A stretch of 31,313 nt of DNA from CAZKVU01 sp964556475 (GCA_964556475.1 CAZKVU010000011.1:1-31313); one strand, 5' to 3'. Counted from the first letter of the stretch, positions 9,001-15,987 are shown. Program-made: numbers and translations. Notes: a model not told the origin generated them from the sequence alone.

Positions 9001-9300
9001 AAGGTTTTTGTAACCTTCAAGGTTTTTTGCCAAAAGTGTCAGATGAAAACGCTCTCGTGCAGTCTCGCCTCTGTCTAAGCGGGAACCACTTGCTTTATAG
9101 GCCTCCATGCCTATTATTGGTTTAATACCAGCTTTCTTAGCCGCAAGAAAGAATCGGAATATACCATACATTGCACCATGATCGGTAAGTGCAACAGCAG
9201 ACATGCCATTATTTTTTGCTGTTTCAACAAGCTCATCAATGCGTGCCAAACCATCAAGTAGGGAGTATTCACTGTGAACGTGGAGGTGCACAAAACTCAT
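6085..9300 (-). CDS. dnaE: DNA polymerase III alpha subunit
   Basis: The 1071-residue protein is the replicative C-family polymerase. It has an N-terminal PHP domain (HLHVHSEYSLLDG, TDHG), the polymerase core with the catalytic motif PDIDVDFADIHRD, the HASVHAAGVMI and KFDFLGLRNLT motifs, a helix-hairpin-helix region and a C-terminal OB fold (LILAGNISNVKVV). The PHP metal ligands look complete. The ATG at 9300 is preferred over an in-frame TTG at 9315, because the family begins with FVHLHVH and the TTG would add only five odd residues. It follows gatB by 17 bases and overlaps the AtpZ/I gene by four bases, so it is embedded in the gat-atp block. Confidence 0.97.
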   Translation of the reverse strand: MSFVHLHVHSEYSLLDGLARIDELVETAKNNGMSAVALTDHGAMYGIFRFFLAAKKAGIKPIIGMEAYKASGSRLDRGETARERFHLTLLAKNLEGYKNLMKLTSKAHLEGFYYKPQVDFELLEEHSDGIIAFSGCLNGEIPSALREGQVTEAERLTQRYKEIFGNDFYIEIQRVPGVEILENVNKELLKLSRKFNIPIVATNDVHYLTKDDAYAQDVLLCIQTGHTIYDDNRPLSMIDTPEFYFKTEKEMKGLFLDLPEAIENTQKIADECNVEIPYGKWVLPLYPLPKGTTAEDHLRDLVYERIKTKIEGTEEQKNRLDYELDIICRKGYATYFLIVQDFINWAKSQGVGVGPGRGSVAGSLVGFVLNITDINPLEYDVPFERFLNPERPTPPDIDVDFADIHRDKVLEYVTSKYGSEKVAQIITFGRMEAKMVVRDVARALGMSYSQGDRISKMIPTGKQGFNVTLDQALDESPALKIAYTQDEDIKKVIDIGKKLEGVARHASVHAAGVMIADKDLTDYVPLQREPRGNKITTQYDMYCLDLNAVSNNEAVGLIKFDFLGLRNLTILENAIKFVQERTGRKIDIHTVPLDDKKTFELLALGKTIGVFQLESRGMRRLAQDIQPNKMSDITAMVALYRPGPMDLIPSFIEGKKNPAKVKYLHPDLKPILQETYGVLVYQEQVMAIANQIAGYTMSEADGFRMAMGKKKKYLMKKEHEKFAKQAVEKGYSKSLVDKLFTFIEKFAAYGFNKPHSVSYALIAYWTAYMKANYPVEYMTSFLTAEIHGTSGAIRDAKIFQALEECKSMNIPVHHPNINSSQTNFSTDGTTIKFGLSAIKNVGQAAIDSILEARDNHEFVGLRDFLMRVDLSKVNKRTVENLIKAGTFDEFGSRSVLLEYYPQALKESQDKRKQSDSGQFGLFHDGTIEYMQDALPNHSPDPKTTLSAMEQESIGFSLSGQALDQYKDVIEAKVHKRIGELNLDDIGKQLILAGNISNVKVVSTKKTNKKMAFVSIFDGTGSIEAVVFPEVYKKLKRIWDEAQPIMFKGKLDERNDELTIIIDNAVNLSSLS

Positions 9301-9317
9301 ATTGGTAGTATACAAAA

Positions 9318-10652
9318 TTACATTGCCTTTTCTAATTCAGTTCGTATTGTTTTCGGATCAGCTTGGCCTTTCATTTCTCTCATAACAATACCAAGAAGTG
9401 CATTGATTGTACTCGTTTTGCCTGATTTGTATTGCTCAACAAGATTTGAATTATCCAACACGACTCGCTTGATAGTTTCTGCTAACACATTCATGTTCGT
9501 CTCTTTTGGATTTTCAAGCTCAACGAATTTACTCATAAATTCTGCAGGTGAAACATCTGAGGGGATTTTTTTGTTCACCATATAGTTTGCAGCTTTTTTT
9601 GCAAATGTTTCATCTAAACTCCCTTTTTTCTCAGCCTCTTTTAGATTTGCCTCGAAGCTTTTAACTGTTGATGTTGATCTTGTAAGAATATACGCGTCGG
9701 CTGGCTTAACTCCAAGTTCCTCAATATATCTCTTGACCTTCTGATGGGGTAATTCCGGTATGCGGCGAGCGATTTCCTCAATGTATTCCTCGGTAAATTC
9801 AAATGGCGGGATATCTGGGTCTGGAAAATATCGGTAGTCTGAAGCCTCCTCTTTCCTTCGCTGGGAGACTGTACTATTTTGATTCTCATTAAATCCCCGT
9901 GTCTCCTGGACTGGGTATTCTCCCTTTTCAAGTAGTGGAATATGTCGTTTGACTTCATATTCAATTGCCAATTTTGCAAATCTGAATGAATTAATGTTTT
10001 TCACCTCAACTTTATATGGCGGAAGCTCTTTTGAACCCTTAATACGAACGGAAATATTTGGTTCAAGTCTCATTGATCCCTTTTCCATATCAGCACCGGA
10101 TACTCCCAGACTTTGAATAATTACCTGTAGCTCTTCCAAAAATTGCTTCACATCGTCAGAGTTATCAAAATCTGGTTCAGTAACAATTTCGACAAGCGGC
10201 ACCCCTGATCTATTAAAATCAACCAGTGTCTCATTGTCCTCATGGCTTAACTTGCCGGTATCCTCCTCCATGTGAACGCGGGTTATCCCAATTGTTTTTA
10301 ACTCACCGCTTTTTTGTGAAGTAAATGTATATTCACCCTGATATGAAAAAGGCATGTCGTATTGGCTTATCTGATAAGCCTTAGGTAAGTCAGGGTAAAA
10401 ATAATTCTTTCGATCAAATTTTGAAATTTTATTTGTTTTACAACCAAGTGCTTTCCCAATGAGTATACAGTCTTCAATTGCTTTTTTATTTGCAACAGGC
10501 AGTGCACCTGGTAGACCTAAACATACTGGGCACGTTTGAGTATTTGGTTCCTTTCCAAACCAATCAGCCGGACAACCACAAAACATTTTAGATCGAGTTC
10601 CTAATTCGACGTGTATTTCTAAACCAATTACCGGTACATATTCGTTTTTCAT
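9318..10652 (-). CDS. gatB: Asp/Glu-tRNA(Asn/Gln) amidotransferase subunit B
   Basis: The 444-residue protein is the kinase/transamidase subunit of GatCAB. It activates misacylated Glu-tRNA(Gln) or Asp-tRNA(Asn) and transfers ammonia to it. The GLEIHVELGTRSKMFCGCP start and the zinc-type cysteine set (CGCP, then TCPVCLG) are clear. So are the HMEEDTGKLSH and DFNRSGVPLVEIVTEPD motifs, and a C-terminal tRNA-binding helical domain ends in LLGIVMREMKGQADP. It starts 3 bases after gatA. Length is slightly below the usual 475 or so. Confidence 0.97.
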   Translation of the reverse strand: MKNEYVPVIGLEIHVELGTRSKMFCGCPADWFGKEPNTQTCPVCLGLPGALPVANKKAIEDCILIGKALGCKTNKISKFDRKNYFYPDLPKAYQISQYDMPFSYQGEYTFTSQKSGELKTIGITRVHMEEDTGKLSHEDNETLVDFNRSGVPLVEIVTEPDFDNSDDVKQFLEELQVIIQSLGVSGADMEKGSMRLEPNISVRIKGSKELPPYKVEVKNINSFRFAKLAIEYEVKRHIPLLEKGEYPVQETRGFNENQNSTVSQRRKEEASDYRYFPDPDIPPFEFTEEYIEEIARRIPELPHQKVKRYIEELGVKPADAYILTRSTSTVKSFEANLKEAEKKGSLDETFAKKAANYMVNKKIPSDVSPAEFMSKFVELENPKETNMNVLAETIKRVVLDNSNLVEQYKSGKTSTINALLGIVMREMKGQADPKTIRTELEKAM

Positions 10653-10655
10653 ATT

Positions 10656-11900
10656 TTAGACGTCAGGATATTGTGATTTTAAAATTCTCATTCGATCAAA
10701 ATGCACATCTTGTTCAAGTTGATAACCAATACTTAATAATGATCCTTCATCAAAATGTCGACCCATAAATTGCATGCCAATCGGTAATCCTTCTGATGAT
10801 AGNNNNNNNNNNNNNNNNNNNNNNNNNNNNNNNNNNNNNNNNNNNNNNNNNNNNNNNNNNNNNNNNNNNNNNNNNNNNNNNNNNNNNNNNNNNNNNNNNN
10901 NNGCATATGTTCCAAGCATAATTCGTCGCTCTGCTTCGTCAGCGAAATGATCGCGAGGAAATCCATATCGAATTCCATCGTACCTTCCAAGGTTTGAAGA
11001 TACTTCTGATCGCTGAAGAATCATATAAACTGAAATTGCATACTTTGGATCAATAAGTGAAACCTTTTTTATTGTATGACCCATTTTTTCAAGATTTTTT
11101 AGAGTGCTTTCGTAAGCTGTCATAACATCTTTATCAAGATTCTGAACATATTCTTCGGCAACTCCAATTGTAAATTTTCTTGTCGTATCGATGCTGTTTA
11201 AATATGACTCCACTTTCCGATCAGATGTCGTCCCATCATATATATCATGACCAGCGAAAAGTTCAAGTAACAGTGCGGCATCAGTAACCGTTGATGTGAT
11301 TGGACCAGGACAGTCCCATGAAGATCCCATTGCGATAACACCGTAACGTGAAACTCGACCATATGTAGGTTTTAAACCAACTGCGCCGCTCCATGCTGCT
11401 GGTCCTCGAATAGATCCGGCGGTTTCTGAGCCTATTGATGCAGGTGTAAGATATGCCGACATTGCAGCAGCAGATCCTCCTGATGATCCACCAGCCACTC
11501 TTTCTCGATGATATGGATTTTTAGTTGCTCCGTAATCTGATGTCTCTGTTGACGATCCATGTGCCCATGCGTCCATATTTGTTTTGCCTAGAATATTTGC
11601 TCCTGCTTTTTTTAGTCGCGCAACGACTGTTGCATCAAATTGGGGTATGTAATCATCAAGCACTTTTGAGGAAGCTGTTGTTGTAATTCCAACCGTAGAA
11701 AAATTATCCTTAATAGCAAGTGCCAATCCTTTTAATGGACCGTTCGCTTGGTTATCAAAGGTTTCATTGGTTGAAAGGTATGCGTTAAGATCTGTGTCAT
11801 ACTTTTTTATACGAGAAATAAAATACTTATTTACCTCATCTTGGGTAAATTTCTTTTCGTCTATTCCCTTAAGCAGTTCAACTAATGATAATCCAAGCAT
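10656..11900 (-). CDS. gatA: Asp/Glu-tRNA(Asn/Gln) amidotransferase subunit A, with assembly gap
   Basis: This is the amidase-signature subunit that releases ammonia from glutamine for GatB. The catalytic lysine lies in LALAIKDNFS, the glycine/serine-rich stretch is GGSSGGSAAA, and the nucleophile region is SIGSETAGSIRGPAAWSG. The reading frame crosses 100 N (34 unknown residues), giving 414 residues against a usual 470-490. From memory of related GatA proteins, about 80 residues should lie between the flanking motifs, so the true gap is probably longer than 100 bases. The catalytic Lys-Ser-Ser part is outside the gap and looks intact. It sits 2 bases after gatC and 3 before gatB. Confidence 0.95.
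   Translation of the reverse strand: MLGLSLVELLKGIDEKKFTQDEVNKYFISRIKKYDTDLNAYLSTNETFDNQANGPLKGLALAIKDNFSTVGITTTASSKVLDDYIPQFDATVVARLKKAGANILGKTNMDAWAHGSSTETSDYGATKNPYHRERVAGGSSGGSAAAMSAYLTPASIGSETAGSIRGPAAWSGAVGLKPTYGRVSRYGVIAMGSSWDCPGPITSTVTDAALLLELFAGHDIYDGTTSDRKVESYLNSIDTTRKFTIGVAEEYVQNLDKDVMTAYESTLKNLEKMGHTIKKVSLIDPKYAISVYMILQRSEVSSNLGRYDGIRYGFPRDHFADEAERRIMLGTYXXXXXXXXXXXXXXXXXXXXXXXXXXXXXXXXXXLSSEGLPIGMQFMGRHFDEGSLLSIGYQLEQDVHFDRMRILKSQYPDV
10803..10902. other. Assembly gap of 100 N inside gatA
   Basis: Exactly 100 unknown bases interrupt gatA. The round number suggests a scaffold placeholder of unknown length rather than a measured gap. The frame happens to agree on both sides. Confidence 0.98.
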
Positions 11901-11902
11901 AT

Positions 11903-12205
11903 TTATAAAATCCTTTTAACAACAAACTTCCCATGCTTTGTCTTTTTAGCATTTCTAAGGGCTTGTTCCTGAGTCAAAACACGAGACATATCAACCTCAT
12001 CTTCGCGCATTATATTTTTGATATCAATCGTGTAAGCCAATTCAGAAATTTCCTCTGTATTAATTTCTTTGAGATTTTCAACATACTCGAGGCTTTCGCT
12101 TAATTGCTCAGGATATTTCGCGAGTTGCTCATCGGTTAAAGGTAAATTTGCCAACTGAGCTAACTTGCGAACATCATCGCTTGTTATTTTTTTTACATCT
12201 CCCAT
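11903..12205 (-). CDS. gatC: Asp/Glu-tRNA(Asn/Gln) amidotransferase subunit C
   Basis: The 100-residue protein is the small clamp subunit that stabilises GatA and GatB. It shows the family's N-terminal helices (ITSDDVRKLAQLANLPLTDEQL) and the conserved MREDEV segment followed by the C-terminal tail. It heads the gat-dnaE-atp block. A -10 box TACAAT ends 7 bases before the ATG, so the mRNA may start at or within a base of the start codon. gatA follows after 2 bases. Confidence 0.95.
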   Translation of the reverse strand: MGDVKKITSDDVRKLAQLANLPLTDEQLAKYPEQLSESLEYVENLKEINTEEISELAYTIDIKNIMREDEVDMSRVLTQEQALRNAKKTKHGKFVVKRIL

Positions 12206-12212
12206 GATCGAT

Positions 12213-12241
12213 ATTGTAGCCTAAAAAGGCCCCATTAGCAA
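12213..12241 (-). promoter_or_regulatory. Promoter of the gatC-dnaE-atp block
   Basis: On the minus strand TTGCTA (12236-12241) and TACAAT (12213-12218) are separated by 17 bases. The -35 box overlaps the glnA stop codon. The expected transcription start is at 12205-12206, that is, on or one base before the gatC ATG. This allows the block to be transcribed separately from glnA. Read by eye, not tested. Confidence 0.6.
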
Positions 12242-13680
12242 TCAAAATATCGGTCAAATTCTGGGGCAGTTGGGTGTTCAGCAACTTTCTTTATTTCTTC
12301 ACGCTTATATTCAATCCATAGATTGATAAAGTCATTACCAAACACATTTCCGTCCTTAAGAAAATCATGATCTCTTTCCAGTGCATTAAGAGATTCTTCC
12401 AATGAACCTGGTGTAAATTGAGATGATGTTGCATTTTTAAGTTCATATCCACTCACTTCAAGCGGCCCAAAACCAGCCTTAATCGGATCTATTTTCCGGG
12501 CAACACCGTCGAGCCCTGCCATCAACATTGCAGAAAAGCAGAGATATGGGTTTGATGATGGGTCGGGAATACGTAATTCAAGGCGTCTCGATGATGGTGT
12601 TGCTGGATATCCTGGTATTCGTACACATGTGCTCCGATTTCTATATCCAAATGCAATCGTTGTCGGCGCTTCAAATCCTGGAACTAAACGCTTATATGAA
12701 TTGACCGATGGAGAAGTAATAGCTGCTAATGCTGGCGCATGCTCAAGAATACCTCCAATAAAGTACATCGCTGTTTTTGACAGTTGATGATATCCACCTT
12801 TCGAATCATAAAACACTGGCTTATCATCTTTCCATAATGACAAATGGGTATGCATACCGCTTCCATTGTGTCCATAAAGTGGTTTTGGCATAAACGTAAC
12901 CATTCGATCATACGAATGAGCAACATTTTTAATAATGTGCTTAAACAGTAAGACCTTATCTGCCATTCTCAATAATGAATCAAACGTGATATCGATTTCA
13001 GCTGAGCCTGCTGTTGCGCGTTCGTGTGTATCTCGCTCAACCTCAATTCCAGCCTTTTCAAGCTCTCTCATCATCTCTTCACGAAGGTCATAATAGTAAT
13101 CGTATGGAGGCATCACAAAGTACCCCTCCTGCTTTCGCACTCGATAGACATTGCTGTCATCTTCATAATTACCAACTCCGCCTTCTCGTGAAACAACATT
13201 TAGGCATGAAAATCCTTCTCTAATTTCCCAATTTGCTTCATCGAAAATAAAGAATTCAATTTCAGGTCCAAAATTCGCGATGTCCGCAATTCCCGTTTTT
13301 TTCAGATGTGATTCGGCTCGTATAGCAACTGCCCGTGGGTCTCTCCAGTATGACTGAATGCTTTCAGGTTCTGCTAAATTACATGCAAAAGCTAGAGTTG
13401 GCGCTGGGGCAAGTGGATCAACAACAGCAGAGTTTATATCAGGAATTGCAAGTGTATCGCTTTGTTCGATTGATTTGAAACCTTCAAGTGAAGATCCATC
13501 AAACGCAACTCCTTGAGTGAAAAATTTTTTGGCAAGTTTTCCATTTGTTACAAACCTCTTTGCCGGGATCGTAAAATGAAGCCATCGACCAGGTAAATCA
13601 CATATTCTTAAGCTAAAATACTCAATTTTATACCGAGATATAATTCTCTCAATAGATTCTACTGTTTGAGGTTTTGCCAT
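12235..13680 (-). CDS. glnA: Glutamine synthetase, type I
   Basis: The 481-residue protein makes glutamine from glutamate, ammonia and ATP. It has the N-terminal loop FDGSSLEGF (residues 60-68), the GPEIEFFIF metal/glutamate region, the NGSGMHTHLSLWKD motif (272-284), and the SVNSYKRLVPGFEAP and RNRS segments (325-350) with the flap glutamate in FEAP. The adenylylation tyrosine loop of the GSI-beta type (NLYDLPPEE) is absent; the matching region near residues 405-425 reads differently. Its leader carries a likely ANTAR RNA target, and a GAF-ANTAR gene lies divergently next door. Glutamine is the amide donor for GatCAB, encoded just downstream. Confidence 0.95.
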   Translation of the reverse strand: MAKPQTVESIERIISRYKIEYFSLRICDLPGRWLHFTIPAKRFVTNGKLAKKFFTQGVAFDGSSLEGFKSIEQSDTLAIPDINSAVVDPLAPAPTLAFACNLAEPESIQSYWRDPRAVAIRAESHLKKTGIADIANFGPEIEFFIFDEANWEIREGFSCLNVVSREGGVGNYEDDSNVYRVRKQEGYFVMPPYDYYYDLREEMMRELEKAGIEVERDTHERATAGSAEIDITFDSLLRMADKVLLFKHIIKNVAHSYDRMVTFMPKPLYGHNGSGMHTHLSLWKDDKPVFYDSKGGYHQLSKTAMYFIGGILEHAPALAAITSPSVNSYKRLVPGFEAPTTIAFGYRNRSTCVRIPGYPATPSSRRLELRIPDPSSNPYLCFSAMLMAGLDGVARKIDPIKAGFGPLEVSGYELKNATSSQFTPGSLEESLNALERDHDFLKDGNVFGNDFINLWIEYKREEIKKVAEHPTAPEFDRYFDC

Positions 13681-13682
13681 AG

Positions 13683-13750
13683 GACAACGAAAAAATGAAT
13701 AATGCTTTCGTCATCAATGACTGAAGTTCACAGCCCTTCAGCGTTGAAGG
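13683..13750 (-). promoter_or_regulatory. glnA leader with two ANTAR-type hexaloop hairpins
   Basis: Read as RNA from the minus strand, hairpin P1 (13735-13750) has stem CCUUC/GAAGG and the six-base loop AACGCU. Hairpin P2 (13705-13726) has stem GUC/GAC, a 2x2 internal loop, then CUU/AAG, and the six-base loop AUUGAU. Both loops have A at position 1 and G at position 4, the known signature of ANTAR target RNAs. A competing fold pairs CUGAAG (13736-13741) with CUUCAG (13721-13726) and GAUGACGAAA (13706-13715) with UUUCGUUGUC (13683-13692), a 10-bp stem ending 2 bases before the glnA AUG. The second P2 stem is weak. No clear intrinsic terminator was found, so control may act on translation. Confidence 0.65.
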
Positions 13751-13761
13751 TGTGATAGAAT

Positions 13762-13790
13762 ATCCTAGAAAAAATTACTATCATTGTCAA
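13762..13790 (-). promoter_or_regulatory. glnA promoter
   Basis: On the minus strand TTGACA (13785-13790) and TAGGAT (13762-13767) are spaced by exactly 17 bases. The predicted start near 13755 puts the P1 hairpin almost at the 5' end of the glnA mRNA. The -35 box lies 3 bases before the ATG of the divergent GAF-ANTAR gene, so the two genes share a very compact control region. Confidence 0.7.
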
Positions 13791-13793
13791 GCG

Positions 13794-14498
13794 ATGTCAA
13801 CTCAACCACGATTTGAAATTCTGCAAAAAGGCCTTAGTTTCATTGAGCTACTCATTAATTCCCAAGATATAGACTTCACTAATTTTCTTCATGAAATGGC
13901 CCAATTTCTCTCTGAATCTGCAAATTCTACATCATGTCTCATTTATGTTGTTAATGATTCAAAGAAAAGTATGAACCTTGTTGGCACAATTAATAATCGA
14001 AAAAAATTCATTGAAAAATTAGTTCTTAAAGAAGGCGAGGGTATTACTGGTTGGGTAGCAAAGAATAAAAAATATGTTTACATTTCACATAAAGCGTATA
14101 CTGATCCACGCTTTAAATTTATAAAAGGGCTACCCGAAGATAAGTATGAAGGCTTTTTATCACTCCCAATTATTCTTAACGACCGATTATTAGGAATAGT
14201 TAATCTTCAATATAAGCAACCAGCACACCTAACCTCAAGGAAGATAGATATGATGCAAAGCCTTGTACATATTCTTGCGTATTCATTTTCAATCTATGTT
14301 CTTCAGCGAGAAGTCCTCGGTTTATCAGAAAAATTGGAATCACGAAAAATTATTGAAAAGGCTAAGGGAATACTCATGAAAAAATTGAACATTTCTGAAA
14401 ATGAGGCATTTCAAAGAATACGCTCCGAAGCAATGAAACAACGAAAAAAAATGGAGGAATTATCTGAATCCATAGTAACAGTAGAAGAAATAGTGTAA
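13794..14498 (+). CDS. GAF-ANTAR domain RNA-binding regulator
   Basis: The 234-residue protein has a GAF sensor domain (about residues 15-170, with the GEGITGWVAKNKKYVYI and DPRF motifs) and a C-terminal ANTAR domain (about 175-228). The ANTAR signature is clear: LESRKIIEKAKGILMKKLNISENEAFQRIR. ANTAR proteins bind paired hexaloop hairpins in leader RNAs, typically of nitrogen-related genes. The divergent glnA leader carries such hairpins, making it the likely target. An in-frame GTG at 13752 would extend the protein by 14 residues but lies inside the glnA leader with poor spacing to any Shine-Dalgarno sequence, so the ATG at 13794 is chosen. The GAF ligand is unknown. Confidence 0.88.
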   Translation: MSTQPRFEILQKGLSFIELLINSQDIDFTNFLHEMAQFLSESANSTSCLIYVVNDSKKSMNLVGTINNRKKFIEKLVLKEGEGITGWVAKNKKYVYISHKAYTDPRFKFIKGLPEDKYEGFLSLPIILNDRLLGIVNLQYKQPAHLTSRKIDMMQSLVHILAYSFSIYVLQREVLGLSEKLESRKIIEKAKGILMKKLNISENEAFQRIRSEAMKQRKKMEELSESIVTVEEIV

Positions 14499-14528
14499 AG
14501 TAATATTCATACAAATTTTGTAGGATCT

Positions 14529-15311
14529 ATGTTTGATAGAATTCCTGAAGAAACTCGACATCATCACCAAAAACTAAACATGTTGCCGCTCGGGGGTCTT
14601 GAGGTTGATGAACGCCTACTCCCTGCTATGTCGTCGGGCTGGAAACCTGATAGAGTTCATGTGTTAAAAGGGGCAATTCAGTTACCACAGACCGACGTCG
14701 GCGGTGAAGTAAGTATCCGATTACAACCTGTTATATTTATTGTTGATGCTAATCCTGCTCAGGGTATTACTGTTGTTAATGCTCAGCCGGATAATGCAGA
14801 TGCGCAGGAATATGAGGATTCACTAAATGGTGATTTTGATGACTTAATTTCCAGAGCATCCCCTAGCTTAACCCAGGCGCCATCTGGCCCTTCAAGATTT
14901 ATGATGAAGCTTCCTGATGAGGCAGAAGCAAGGCCTCGAAGCGTTAAGAAAGTTGCGTCAGGTCCAAGCCCGAGTAATACAGATCTCGGTTATGCAGATG
15001 CTATCCGTAGGGCTATACAAAGCGGCCAGTCTTTTTATGAACATGACCCATGGAAGCATGTTCCGAGCCAGACTCAGGTTGGTTATTATCTTGCACATGG
15101 TTTAAGCAGTTTCCTTGGCGCAACTGCACCAAATTACCAGGTTATTTTGAATGAGGTTGTCTGGCCTGCAGAGGATGGGCTAGACTCTTCAGCTCTATTG
15201 CAGCCATACGCTGAAGGGTTACGAAATTTTTCTCGAAGCGCAGATGCTGTACCTGTGAATGCTACACCATTATCAGCGCCAGTTTCAGCTCTTTCTGAAC
15301 CGCAACTCTAA
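14529..15311 (+). CDS. Unknown protein, 260 residues
   Basis: I do not recognise this protein. It has no signal peptide or membrane segment. It begins MFDRIPEETRHHHQKLN and has an acidic stretch near residues 85-105. A Ser/Pro/Lys-rich middle (about 115-155) is followed by a more compact region with YYLAHGLSSFLGATAPNYQVILNEVVWPAEDG motifs, and the tail is Ala/Ser/Pro-rich. It starts 30 bases after the GAF-ANTAR gene on the same strand, so co-transcription is likely. It ends 10 bases from the convergent nth gene. By eye its codons look richer in G and C than those of the neighbours, but I did not count. Coding status is supported by length and a closed frame. Confidence 0.7.
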   Translation: MFDRIPEETRHHHQKLNMLPLGGLEVDERLLPAMSSGWKPDRVHVLKGAIQLPQTDVGGEVSIRLQPVIFIVDANPAQGITVVNAQPDNADAQEYEDSLNGDFDDLISRASPSLTQAPSGPSRFMMKLPDEAEARPRSVKKVASGPSPSNTDLGYADAIRRAIQSGQSFYEHDPWKHVPSQTQVGYYLAHGLSSFLGATAPNYQVILNEVVWPAEDGLDSSALLQPYAEGLRNFSRSADAVPVNATPLSAPVSALSEPQL

Positions 15312-15321
15312 AAAATTTCTT

Positions 15322-15987
15322 TCAAAGTAATTTCGCTTCTACAAGCGCCTGTGAAATCGGGTCCGATTCATCATTTACTTTTCGAGCTGTTGATATATAA
15401 CGCCCATACAGTACAAAAGAAAACGAAAAGTCCTTCCAATTTGTTTGAGGAATTACTTCCATAAGGTCTCTCTCGATTTTAACAGGGTCAGACTCATCTG
15501 AAAGTTTGAACTTATTTGATAGTCGACGTATATGTGTGTCGACAACAATACCTTGCGGGTTATCAAATGCAACACTCATGATGACATTGGCTGATTTGCG
15601 TGCAACTCCAGACAATGACATTAACTCATCCATTGTCTGTGGAACCGTTCCGTTGAATTTTTCCTGTATCATGCGGGCTGTTGTAAGAATATTTTTAGTC
15701 TTTGCCCTGTAAAAACCAGTCTGATGAATATCATCCTCAAACTCACTGGGTTTTGCTTGAACATAGTCATTGAGCTTTGGGTATTTCTTGAATAATTTCG
15801 TTGTTACTTCGTTCACCTTTTTATCCGTACACTGTGCAGACAAAATAACGGCAATGAGTAATTCCAATGGCGATGAATAATCGAGCTCTATACGCGGGTG
15901 AGGATAAAGGTCACCTAGTTTTTGAATGATTATTCGAGCACGATCTTTGCGTAATTCAAGTTCGCGAGGTGATTCTTTCTTTTTCAT
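15322..15987 (-). CDS. nth: Endonuclease III-like DNA glycosylase without Fe-S cluster
   Basis: The 221-residue protein is a helix-hairpin-helix base-excision glycosylase/AP lyase for oxidised pyrimidines. The HhH motif LSGVARKSA (125-133) carries the catalytic lysine K131, and the catalytic aspartate is D150 in VVDTHIRR. The C-terminal region aligns with the usual Fe-S loop, but the four cysteines are replaced (S199, D206, D209 and V216 by my alignment); the only cysteine is C53. The ATG at 15987 is preferred to a TTG at 15996 that directly abuts the htpX stop. It is last in the polX-lemA-htpX-nth run. Confidence 0.92.
   Translation of the reverse strand: MKKKESPRELELRKDRARIIIQKLGDLYPHPRIELDYSSPLELLIAVILSAQCTDKKVNEVTTKLFKKYPKLNDYVQAKPSEFEDDIHQTGFYRAKTKNILTTARMIQEKFNGTVPQTMDELMSLSGVARKSANVIMSVAFDNPQGIVVDTHIRRLSNKFKLSDESDPVKIERDLMEVIPQTNWKDFSFSFVLYGRYISTARKVNDESDPISQALVEAKLL

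Noticed and set aside
9301..9315. TTG start for dnaE at 9315
   Set aside because: It adds five residues not typical of the family, and an ATG at 9300 directly precedes the conserved PHP start.
12216..12232. Short inverted repeat (GCCTTTTTAGGC) between glnA and gatC as a terminator
   Set aside because: The stem is only 4-5 bp and no T-run follows. The bases belong to the promoter spacer of gatC.
13690..13718. Intrinsic terminator in the glnA leader
   Set aside because: A U-run is present, but the only stem before it has about five weak pairs and ends several bases upstream; the 10-bp start-proximal hairpin uses the U-run as an arm instead.
13752..13793. GTG start of the GAF-ANTAR gene at 13752
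   Set aside because: It overlaps the glnA promoter and leader, and the GAAGG before it is one base away, too close to act as a ribosome binding site.
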